Positions 1 through 8,187 of a stretch of 19,703 nucleotides of DNA are shown piece after piece (position 1 is the stretch's first letter; each line of letters starts with the position of its first letter). Made by a program: the position numbers and the translations under genes. Under the pieces are notes generated by a model that was not told the origin of the DNA, made no database searches, and saw only the letters and a list, made by a program, of their open reading frames with translations. This DNA comes from Coemansia sp. RSA 922 (lineage: Eukaryota; Kickxellomycota; Kickxellomycetes; Kickxellales; Kickxellaceae). The stretch is from contig JANBQS010000303.1 of the NCBI GenBank assembly GCA_027577415.1, forward strand, positions 1-19,703, read 5' to 3'.

Positions 1-183
1 TTGCAGGGTCAGCCGCATACTAATAAGCCTGGTTTGGCTGTCGTTATCAAAAGACTGCTTCTTGTCTATCAGAACAAAGTGCACCAGACTCAGCAGCAGC
101 AGCAGCAGCAACAGGCGCAGCCACAGCAATCGCAGGCTCAGCAGCAGCAACAGGTGCCAGCCCAAGCCCAAGTCGCGATGCGC

Positions 184-264
<81 letters not shown>

Positions 265-2313
265 GCTCAGGCTCAAGCCCAGGCTCAAGCTCAAGCTCAG
301 GCCCATCAGCAGCAGGCGCAACAGATGTTCATGCAGAACCAGCGGAACCAGCAAGCTCAGCAGCAACAACAACAGCAGCAGCAGCATCAGCAAATGTTCA
401 TGCAGAGCCAGCAGCAACAGCAACAACAACCAACGGCAGTCAACACTCAGCCAGTACGTCCACCCAGCGACTCGTCACACCCAACGACCGAGGACTTTCA
501 GATGTGGAAGCAGGCCTTTTCCAAAATCACGCGTCCGTTCAATTTCAACGGAGTTCCCCTAAATTTGGACTTGACTAGCGCCTATGCTTTTCACAGCCAG
601 CTGGCCTCTCGCGGCGATACTCAGAACGCCGCTATTCTAACCGCTATTATCCAGGACATCATTTTGTCTTGCGCGCAAGAGGTCGGCCAACCACTAACCA
701 AAGAAATGGTTCATCTACTGTTGCAGGATAGCCCGCACTATAATGCCGCTGCCGGCCGCCCCACTCCGTCACAGGCGCCCGCTGCACCTGCACCTGCTGC
801 ACCAGACTCGCGCATCACGCCGACTATGAGTAACAACGCTGCTCATGCGCCGCCAGCCGCCATGCAGGGCAATATGACGTCGCCGGCAATGGCCATGGGC
901 GCTGTACCTGGACCGCAAGCTCTACCGGCTGCACTGTCCAGAAAATCAGTATCGGGAAAGAGCTCGCCCTCTGTCGCCAACGCCAAGCCCAAGAAAAAGT
1001 CGCAGTCTCCGCGCACTGCCACCAAGCCACGCAAGGCCTCTCCGCCCAAGACCACAGCCACCGCCGCTGCCCTGACAGAACAGCCGCAGGCTAGACCTGA
1101 CGTGGCGCCCTCGGTTGCCTTGCCTAATATGCCGCGCTCGGACTCTATCTCAGCCGAGACGGCCACCAAGGTAGTCGCCGAGATCATTAGATCAATGGAC
1201 GACGAGTCGATCAAGCGTGGTCCACGCCTGCAGCTGAGCGATGTCGAGAAGAGGAACGTCCGCGGCAACTTGTCGGCTTTGGAGCAAATATTGGATATTC
1301 TCTCCAAGCTCCTGCCCGTGATCTACATGGGCAGTAGGGACCAGGACTCGATCCGGAAGATCCACACTATCGATGTTCTGGTTAAGGAGCAGCGCCGCTT
1401 GTTTGGCGAGGATCAGTACATTGTGTCGCCTGCGCATATGAACACCTTGTACGAGATTTTGCTCCCGTTCCTGACTATCGCCAAAGAGTGGGGGCATATG
1501 CAGCAGCAAGGGCCGCCCGCTGCGACTGACGCGTCTTTGAATCGCGCTCAGGTGCCTAACGCTGCGGCTACGACTCAGCCTGCTGGCCAGCCGACGCCGA
1601 CGCCGCTGACTAACATGCACCCGGGCTCTACGACCAATGATCCCGAGCTCGAGGGATTCCAGCGGGCTGTGAAGCATCCGTTGGATCCGGACAGTCTGCG
1701 ACTTCCGCCTACGAAGAAGCGCGCCACGCCCAAGAACAACTTCTTTTCGAGTGATAGTGCGGATCTAATGCCTGCTGCTCAGGCAATTGCGCCGGTCGCT
1801 GGCCAGCCGCACATGCAACTCGGTCAGCAGTCGGTGCAGCAGCACGCGCCTACCTCGTTTGCGCCGGCGCCTATGGTATTGCCGGCCAACATGAGCAAGG
1901 AGCAGTTTGATCGCCTGCCATTGGAGACTCGTTCTGCCATACTCCAGAACCAGCAGTCGGCGCTGATTCGTCAGAACTCGATGGGAATGGGTCCAGCCAG
2001 CCACACTGCGCCATCCGTCCAACAGCAGCCTGTGGGTGCTGCGCAGTCTGCCAACCCGCTGCTCTTGGCTGCCGTGCAGGGCATCTCGGCACACAGCGTG
2101 CAGAGCGCGGAGGAGCAGCGGCTCAAGGTTCTGGAGCAGGACAAGTGGAACAATCCGCTGGAGTATCTGATGTGCGTGCTGGGCAAATTCACAAAGAGCG
2201 CTGAGCGCGCTGGCGTCGAGCCCTCGCCTATCTTGCAGCAGGCATTCTGGCCCATCGCAAGAAAGTCCATGTCTAGCGGCTGGGGCGTTGTGGCCGCTGA
2301 TGCTGTTCTCTAA
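1..2313 (+). CDS. PolyQ-rich nuclear protein, probable transcription coactivator (5' partial)
   Basis: The frame is open from the first base and ends at TAA 2311-2313, so about 770 C-terminal residues are seen and the start lies outside; the TTG at base 1 is not a credible start, and bases 1-6 (ttgcag) could be a 3' splice site. Residues ~30-140 are dominated by glutamine, including a 27-residue Q run and an alternating Q-A stretch. Then come a folded-looking block (~155-240), a Pro/Ala linker, a basic segment near 329-352 (KPKKKSQSPR and PRKASPPK), a helical block (~380-500, containing LLPVIYMGSRDQ and VKEQRRLFGEDQYI), an NLS-like PPTKKRATPKN (~568-578), and a C-terminal helical block (WNNPLEYLMCVLGKF). 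Q-rich architecture with helical islands is typical of Mediator tail (Med15/Gal11) or SWI/SNF (Swi1) subunits. Med15-like is my preferred inference, but no diagnostic KIX or ARID domain is visible. It is convergent with vps23, 50 bp apart. Confidence 0.8.
187..261 (+). repeat. Pure (CAG)25 microsatellite coding for polyglutamine
   Basis: Twenty-five uninterrupted CAG triplets flanked by single CAA codons encode the longest Q run of the polyQ gene. Neighbouring Q runs (91-150, 360-430) are interrupted by CAA, GCT or CAT, so this tract stands out as the mutable one. Confidence 0.97.
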
Positions 2314-2339
2314 ATATCTCTGGGATTAATAATGATGAA

Positions 2340-2353
2340 AATAAATATTTATT
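2340..2353. terminator. Palindromic AATAAA-type poly(A) signal shared by two convergent genes
   Basis: The 14-mer AATAAATATTTATT is its own reverse complement and gives AATAAA on both strands. It sits 27 bp past the stop of the + strand polyQ gene and 11 bp past the stop of the - strand vps23 gene, in the only 50 bp between them. Use as a bidirectional 3'-end signal is inferred from position. Confidence 0.6.
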
Positions 2354-2363
2354 AGTTCACATT

Positions 2364-4234
2364 TTATCCGTCTAGTGAGCACAGGCCTCTGATCTTCAGC
2401 GCCAGAGCCTTTGCCATGAACTGCTGTTGCGCCAGCTTCCGTACTTGGCGCATATAAGTGGCAATTGACAGCTTGCCGTCATTTAGTGCCTTGCCCAGAA
2501 CATACAGAGTATCGTCGATAGCGGCAATCTCGCCGGCCAAATCAAAGAGCTGTTCCATTGCTGGAGTCTGACCACGAAAAGCCAAACGAACATCGGCGAC
2601 ATTGGCGGCATCGGGAAACTCAGACTTTTTCTCGTTAAGCTCATTGAGTTTTTTCTCCAACACGCTGATATTAGAGGATAACTGACGTTGAGATTCGAGG
2701 AGCTGACGGCGTTCTTCGGCGATTACTCCTGCGCCAGAGTTTAGGTTTGCTGATTGGTCCAAGAGTTCCTTATTTAGTCTAGTGTGTTTTTCTCGGGATT
2801 TGTCAACTGCCTCAGTTACTCGATCGTATATTGCTATTTGGTACCCGATTAGCCGCTTCTTCGGATCGTCCATAGGCTCCGAGTCTAGAAGCGATGATGG
2901 TACTGGTGACTTGGGCGCTAGCGGACGTATGACCGTGTCTGTTGATGGCTCTGGCGGTGGTGCTACGGGTACAGACGTTGTTGCGTTCGATTCGGCTGCT
3001 GCTGCTGCTGCTGCTGCTGCTTGCTCGTGTAACTCGGGTTGTGACTGATTCGACTGCTCGTTAGCAGATGCCGAGGCTGTATCTGCGGTAGACGGGCGTA
3101 CTCTGTGACTAGCAGTGGGGCTCGGATATCCACCCAAATTCGTCGCAGCAACGTTAGGCGTGACTGGTTCTTGTTCAGTGGGTAGTGGGGACATGCTCTG
3201 GCCCGAAAACTTGCTGGTATCGGTAGCAGCTACTGGGCTTAGCATTGGAATGGGTGGGCGACCAGCAACTGGATTAAATTTGTACTCATGTGGTTGTACG
3301 TGCGCCGGTTCGTTTGTAACAGTGGGTGTCGCCGATACAGGAGTAATCTGTGGGTCTAGTGAGATACGGCCCAAATCCTGTTCAATAGAGTCTGCTGACG
3401 CATTGGCACTATCCTGAGCCTTGGGAGCTACCGTTGTATGGTCGTTGGTAGCCTGAACCGATGCCAGATCGCTCTCTGCTGATGTCATGGGTCGAACAGC
3501 GCCTAGATTCTGGGGTGTGGCAAAGCCAACATGTGGCATAGACATCGAGGCCTGTTGTGAAGCAGGCATAGACACTGGTATGCCGAGCGGCAGGGTTGCT
3601 GCTGACATGGAGCCTAATGCCGGGCTAGGCGGACCCAACGCCGGGCTCATAGTCACTGGTGTGTGTCCCGGCGGACGACTGTAAACAGGGGGCTCAGCAG
3701 AGAATATGGCAATCAAGTTCCGGAACAACTCGCCCAGTGCAGATGTGTCAGACCAGTCAGCTAAATACGGATGGTATATGCGTCCGCGCTCATCTACGTG
3801 CTTGCTGACTTTTACTACCATCGTTCGCGTGGGAGTCACATACGCCAATGGCGGGTGCTCGGGAAACCGCTGTGGGAACCAAAATACCACCGGGATATTG
3901 AACGTAGCCCCGTTAAACACTACTGGCAATGTTCCATGTAGACAGAGTAGTGCCTGTCGTCTCTTGTCCTCGCTCACGTACTCTGCTAGTTTGGGCTGCA
4001 GTGAGCGGTACTCGCTTAACGCACTGACTACTAGCCCATATACCCGCTGCGGGCTGTGAAACTACATTGAATAACAACAACGTCGAGATGCTCTCCCCCA
4101 CATGGAAAAAAGGAATTAGTATACGGATTTTAGAGCTGACTAAATTTTTGTTACTGTAGTTCTTGTATTCACTATAAACTTACTCTGTTCTTGGTATTCT
4201 CAAGCAGCCATTGTCTGGTAGCGTCCATACTCAT
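2364..4234 (-). CDS. vps23: ESCRT-I subunit Vps23/TSG101 (UEV domain + steadiness box), two exons
   Basis: Exon 1 is 4234-4184 (17 codons, starting MSMDATRQWL); the intron is 4062-4183 (122 nt, GTAAGT...TGTAG); exon 2 is 4061-2364, giving 582 aa. The acceptor at 4062 was chosen because the joined N-terminus (FHSPQRVYGLVVSALSEYR) lines up with the UEV helix of fungal Vps23. Residues ~1-150 form the UEV fold, a catalytically dead E2-like domain (GTLPV, FNIPVVFWFP, HVDERGRIYHPYL, EPPVYSRPP). Next are a Pro/Ser/Thr-rich linker with nine alanines (~364-373), a coiled-coil stalk (~415-500), and the C-terminal steadiness box (~530-582, with YMRQVRKLAQQQF). The family binds ubiquitin and PTAP-type motifs and assembles ESCRT-I on endosomes for multivesicular body sorting. 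It is divergent from the zf-4CXXC_R1 gene. In-frame ATG codons upstream of 4234 would add a non-family hydrophobic leader and are not used. Confidence 0.93.
2995..3021 (+). repeat. (GCT)9 triplet tract inside vps23
   Basis: Nine GCT triplets on the + strand. On the coding (-) strand they encode most of a nine-alanine run (eight GCA plus one GCC) in the linker between the UEV domain and the stalk of Vps23. Confidence 0.95.
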
Positions 4235-4581
4235 TGTCGTGCTTCCCTGTCCTTGTGAAAGAAATAAATGACTTGAGTGAATGAATAAGATAGTATCACA
4301 GATAGTTGGCTGTCTAAAAGTGACTAAAAGAAAATAGATTAACAAAAGTTTGAACACAAGAGCAAGAAATAAAATAAAATAGAAACAGCTACGTGGACAG
4401 CCGACAAATACGCCAAGTGTCCCACGTGACATATATCTGACAGGCTTGATTGTGCAAGTCCCAGAAAAAAAAATCAAGGTTTGCAGGAACTATCAAGGAA
4501 GTGTGGCTTCTTTTAGTCCATTTTGTTTGTTTACTTTTTATCTCTTCTTTTTTTTGTTTCCTCTTAGTAAACGCAGAGACG
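4235..4581. promoter_or_regulatory. Divergent promoter region between vps23 and the zf-4CXXC_R1 gene
   Basis: These 347 bp separate the two start codons and hold no convincing gene. A CACGTG E-box lies at 4423-4428 (context CCCACGTGAC), the type bound by bHLH factors such as Cbf1. Just before the zf-4CXXC_R1 ATG, 4530-4567 is pyrimidine-rich and ends in CTCTTAG, which may be a 5'-UTR intron acceptor. Apparent reading frames across the region on both strands are low-complexity and lack ATG starts that fit the families. Confidence 0.55.
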
Positions 4582-5502
4582 ATGGTTTCGTCATACGAGG
4601 AGCAGCGCGAGCGCCAAATGCGCGAGAACGCCGCGTATCTAGCCACTCTAGGAATCAAAGACACCTTTGTAAGCGCGCCAAAGCCCAAGAAACAAAAACC
4701 CAAAAAGAAAAGTGAAGAAGGCGACTACAAGCCCGAGTACAGCATGCGCCAGCGGAAACAAGGGATCTCCTACAACGAAGATAACTACCGCGGGGGCATT
4801 GCGTATCCAGCCAAAAAGAAGAATACCGGGGGTGGTCCACGTCGGTCCAACTCTGCACTTGGGCGCCGAGTTGTTGGCCGCCGCATCTACGACTCGACAA
4901 ATGGTACGTCATGTCACCAATGCCGTCAAAAGACCATGGACACGAAGATCAAGTGCTCAGCTGAAGGATGCAATTTGATGTTTGACTATCATTGCCTGTT
5001 GGGCCACTACAGCGAAGACGCAAATATTATTGACCACTCCGAGTGGATCTGCCCAAAGTGTCGCGGAAAGTGCAATTGTTCTAGCTGTAAGAGAAAACGC
5101 GGCGAACGGCCCACAGGTCAGATAGCCGTCTTTGTCAAGCGGTTTGGTGTAGAGGCTGCCAAGAAGGCTCTCATGTGCGATGAAATTAATGATGTTGTCA
5201 TGAACCAGGCAGCGCGGGTGCGTCGCGTATACGAGGGCCTAGAGCTCGATGAAAATGGATATGAGAGCGGCAACGATGATAACACCGCCGCTTGCAGCGA
5301 GCATGGTACAGAGTCAGGCGAGCCAAAGCGGTACTCCCAGAGGCAGGCCAACAGCAATGCGCGCAAAAAGATTGCTGCCCAAGTCGAGGACTCTGACAAC
5401 GAAGACACGGTGGCGTCGTGGGACGATGAAGACACGCCAGACCTCACATGGAACGGCTGGAAGTCATGCCCTAGAGATATCAATTGCATCGTTTTGGTTT
5501 AA
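4582..5502 (+). CDS. CDCA7-like zf-4CXXC_R1 zinc-finger protein
   Basis: 306 aa from the ATG at 4582; the upstream extension of the frame is a hydrophobic low-complexity artefact. Residues 1-95 are basic and Lys-rich (PKPKKQKPKKK), probably nuclear. Residues ~99-200 are a zf-4CXXC_R1 domain: GRRIYDSTNGTSCHQCRQKT, then Cys at 111, 114, 125, 130, 138, 157, 160, 164, 166 and 169, with WICPKCRGKCNCSSC and a PTGQIAVFVKRFG segment. In animals this domain defines CDCA7, the partner and activator of the HELLS/LSH remodeler needed for DNA methylation; recognition of hemimethylated CpG is its proposed role. Here one family cysteine is lost through a three-residue gap (NLMFDYHC), and the residue equivalent to human ICF-syndrome R304 is His142, while the R274 equivalent (Arg115) is kept. 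The C-terminus is acidic. It may therefore be a class II-type fungal relative rather than a strict orthologue. It is convergent with the permease gene, 44 bp apart. Confidence 0.88.
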   Translation: MVSSYEEQRERQMRENAAYLATLGIKDTFVSAPKPKKQKPKKKSEEGDYKPEYSMRQRKQGISYNEDNYRGGIAYPAKKKNTGGGPRRSNSALGRRVVGRRIYDSTNGTSCHQCRQKTMDTKIKCSAEGCNLMFDYHCLLGHYSEDANIIDHSEWICPKCRGKCNCSSCKRKRGERPTGQIAVFVKRFGVEAAKKALMCDEINDVVMNQAARVRRVYEGLELDENGYESGNDDNTAACSEHGTESGEPKRYSQRQANSNARKKIAAQVEDSDNEDTVASWDDEDTPDLTWNGWKSCPRDINCIVLV

Positions 5503-5546
5503 AAATGTACACATCAATTAACAAATAATATTATCCACCTAGTCAT

Positions 5547-7133
5547 CTATGCCTTGGTGTCTAGCTCGAGTGAGTCGTCCTTGATCGGATCTTCGCTCAC
5601 CGGACCATCAGCCTCCTCTTTGACCCAAGCGACGAGATCAACACCCGACTTCTTTGGCCACCAGACCATGCGGAAGTACCACGGCACGAGACCAGCAACC
5701 GTAGTAATCACGCCCAGCAACGGCGACAGATAGTAAGGGTACGGCGCATCGGTAGAGCCGCCCTTTGGCGGCACAAAGGGGAAGATGGTTATGTAGATGC
5801 AGAAGATGATGAACAAGATGTTGAGCGGGTGGAACGACTTGAAGCTGCGCAGGCTGTGCTGAGGCTTGGTGAATCTGAGCACAATTGCACCGACGGCCGT
5901 CAGACCGTAGAACAGCCATGTGCTCCACTGGACAAAGTCGACTAGCAAGTCAAAGACCTTGCCTGGAGGCGGAGCGAGCAAGTAGATCATGGTCAGGCCG
6001 TACATGATGACGAGCGAGTACACTGGCGTGCCCAGCTTCTTGTTGTTGCCGCAGATGCGATGTCCGTACGGCACAAACCCAACCTCGTTGGCTGAATCCA
6101 GCAAGCGCGATACACCGTATGTCTGAGCACAGATAGCGCCTAGCACTGAAAGACCGATAAACACTGGCAGCGCGACACGTCCTACGGAATGACCAAATAC
6201 GCGGTACGTGAACTCGGCAGCCAAGATCTCTTCAGAGTTGATAGCCACGTCGAGCGGAACGACAAAGAAGAACGCTACATTGGCCATGATGTAGAGGAAT
6301 CCAACAATAACCACAGATCCGCCGATAGACCACGGCAGATTCCGCTCGGGCTTGCGCAACTCGCCCAGCGAGTAGACAAGATTTGTAAAGCCATCGTAGG
6401 CCCAGAATACCTTGGTAAGCGCCGACGCATACGAGTGCGCGTCCTTGCTAGTGCCGGTGAAGCCGCGTGACCAGTTGTCGTTTTTTTCGATATTGATACC
6501 GCCAGCTGCGGCCACGATGCCCGAGATGACAATGATGAGCAGGACGATGATCTTGACTACGGTCAGTAGGTTGATGAGCCGGAGCGACCACTTGGCAGAG
6601 AAAATGTTGATGGCCGTGACAAAGGTGATACATCCGAATCCCACGCCTCGCGCTTGCCAGCCGTCGGTGTGAGAGGCGCCAGCAGCGTACAGCCAGTACT
6701 TGCCAATGACTGGGCCATTAGCCGCAATGGCGCCCGGACGAATGCACATAACCATGACCCACGCGAAGAGATAGGCGAAGATAATCTTTGGTCGCGGGAA
6801 TCCATGGGCCAGGAATCGCATAGTACCGCCGTTTTTCCGGTACATCAGGCCAAGTTCAATAAAAGCAGTGGCTCCGCCATATGAGATAATCGCGCCGAGA
6901 CCCCACAGAATGAGCGTCATCGCTGGTGTGCCCACTAGGCGCAAGATTGAGGCTGGCGTGCTGAAGATACCCGAGCCTATCATCAGGCTGACGCCCATGG
7001 CTGTGGCTGAAAACAAGCCAATGTTCTTGGGCGCCGACTTGACGCTGTCTGTTTCGGACGATGGCGCATCGCTGTCGTGAGAGGATGTCTCTGCCTTGTC
7101 AGAGCGCCATAGCCGTCTGATGGTTGGCGCCAT
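5547..7133 (-). CDS. Mup1-like amino-acid permease (APC superfamily, LAT-type)
   Basis: 528 aa, single exon, ATG at 7133 and TAG at 5547. It is a polytopic plasma-membrane transporter with about 12 hydrophobic segments. The signature GSGIFSTPASI in the first helix (residues ~53-63) marks the APC fold substrate site of LAT-type permeases. Further family-like blocks are GGATAFIELG (helix 2), CIRPGAIAANG, VFWAYDGFTNLVYSLGE, and FVPYGHRICGNNKKLGTPVY before the late helices. Closest family by pattern and length is yeast Mup1/Mup3 (methionine permeases), so methionine or cysteine uptake is the likely role, but substrate cannot be fixed from sequence. The cytosolic N-terminus is Ser/Asp-rich with lysines available for ubiquitin-driven endocytosis, and the C-terminus is acidic. 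A TATA box lies 170 bp upstream of the ATG. Confidence 0.92.
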   Translation of the reverse strand: MAPTIRRLWRSDKAETSSHDSDAPSSETDSVKSAPKNIGLFSATAMGVSLMIGSGIFSTPASILRLVGTPAMTLILWGLGAIISYGGATAFIELGLMYRKNGGTMRFLAHGFPRPKIIFAYLFAWVMVMCIRPGAIAANGPVIGKYWLYAAGASHTDGWQARGVGFGCITFVTAINIFSAKWSLRLINLLTVVKIIVLLIIVISGIVAAAGGINIEKNDNWSRGFTGTSKDAHSYASALTKVFWAYDGFTNLVYSLGELRKPERNLPWSIGGSVVIVGFLYIMANVAFFFVVPLDVAINSEEILAAEFTYRVFGHSVGRVALPVFIGLSVLGAICAQTYGVSRLLDSANEVGFVPYGHRICGNNKKLGTPVYSLVIMYGLTMIYLLAPPPGKVFDLLVDFVQWSTWLFYGLTAVGAIVLRFTKPQHSLRSFKSFHPLNILFIIFCIYITIFPFVPPKGGSTDAPYPYYLSPLLGVITTVAGLVPWYFRMVWWPKKSGVDLVAWVKEEADGPVSEDPIKDDSLELDTKA

Positions 7134-7302
7134 TGTGTGTAGCTGTTATATAAATATGTGCAATTAGTGGTGTCTAAGCTAGTTGTCTGTATAGCAGCAC
7201 TAGATAGATAAATAGGAAAAGGGAGGAAAAGAAGGGAGATGAGGTGGTAGCAAGTGGAGAACAACAACGGGTTCGTTGATAACAGCAGATGGGTGGCGCC
7301 CT

Positions 7303-7310
7303 TTTATATA
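7303..7310 (-). promoter_or_regulatory. TATA box for the permease gene
   Basis: The minus strand reads TATATAAA here, in GC-rich surroundings, about 170 bp upstream of the permease ATG at 7133. This implies a 5' leader of roughly 140 nt. The interval 7134-7442 otherwise holds only this promoter and the 3' flank of the neighbouring spliced gene. Confidence 0.55.
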
Positions 7311-7442
7311 TGAAGGCGGCTAGGCGCTATTCGGTGTATTGCCGACTAATGGCGCGGGTCATTACTAACGCACACTAAATAGCACTAGCCCCCACGAGAC
7401 TAATGATCGAGAGGAACTCTTCACGATTGGCCGCAGATGGTG

Positions 7443-7961
7443 TCATCGCGTCAACTCTCTTGGTAACACCAGATCGCCATTTGGGTAGAATTCTGGCAGC
7501 TTCAGTTGATCAAGAAACCGTTGGGAGAAGATGCCGTAAAGCCGGGCTCTTCCGAAAAAAAAAGAGGACGATGGGTGCAAAAACTGCCTAGCATATACCG
7601 CCTACCCGCGTAGCTTCCACTATCGTTTCCGCCTCTTCTGGACAATAATAGCCCTTGGCCTCGGCTAGGCCATGAAGAGCGGCATAAATATTGAAGGGGT
7701 GTTGTTGCTCCTGCCAGTGACCGCCCTTTCGTTTGCACGAGGAGCTGCAGCAGCAGCAGGCTGCCAGCGAGAACTGGTTTTCTAGCGCTCTGGCGAGGTG
7801 ATCCGAGGAGCAACAACAGATAGCTTAGTCAGATCAAAGTCGTGCTACCTATCAAGCACAGCCTTATGAAAAATGTCGCCATAGTGGGGAGCAATAGCTT
7901 CTTTAGCTCGTGCTAATAAATGCAGTGCACCGAACACGAATGTTCTCCTTAGAATAGACAT
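7443..7961 (-). CDS. Hypothetical three-exon protein, family not recognised
   Basis: Assembled by hand from splice sites: exon 1 is 7961-7849 (ATG, MSILRRTFVFGALHL), intron 7790-7848 (59 nt, GTAGCA...GCCAG, with CTGAC/CTAAG as possible branch site), exon 2 is 7789-7599, intron 7547-7598 (52 nt, GTATAT...AAGAG), exon 3 is 7546-7443 (TGA). The three exons total 408 nt, exactly 136 codons, and both junctions keep frame, giving 135 aa. The protein has an Ala/Leu-rich N-terminus, a Cys/Ser cluster (AACCCCSSSCKRKGG), helical stretches (IYAALHGLAEAKGYYCPEEA) and a C-terminal FLDQLKLPEFYPNGDLVLP. The frame stays open upstream to an ATG at 8066, which would add 35 residues. I do not recognise the family. 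It is head-to-head with the GH125 remnant. The second acceptor is purine-rich just before AG, the weakest point of the model. Confidence 0.6.
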
Positions 7962-8187
7962 AGAGGACGACGCACTGCCTATCTTCAAAGAAACTGATGC
8001 TCGTTGAGGCCCTTCAAACAAAGGGCACGTTTTACATCTATTTCTTGTACAATGTGCGGCATACATTGGCACTACAGAAGAGGAAGCATAAAATGCCAGA
8101 CATTTATCCACAATATCTTGCGTACAATTTCATACATCTGTTGCATGTACTTCTTTATTTTAGATATATTTGGCAGCAGCAGGCTCA

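Noticed and set aside
62..562. Ser-rich plus-strand frame across the CAG tracts
   Set aside because: It is the shifted reading of the glutamine repeats (AGC for Ser); composition comes only from the triplet repeat.
4172..4477. Upstream in-frame extension of vps23 exon 1 with a hydrophobic stretch
   Set aside because: UEV proteins start close to the first helix; the extension lies in promoter DNA and resembles no Vps23.
7672..7785. 37-codon plus-strand ORF with signal-peptide look (MKSGINIEGVLLLLPV)
   Set aside because: It lies antisense to exon 2 of the spliced minus-strand gene and has no in-frame join to the GH125 remnant.
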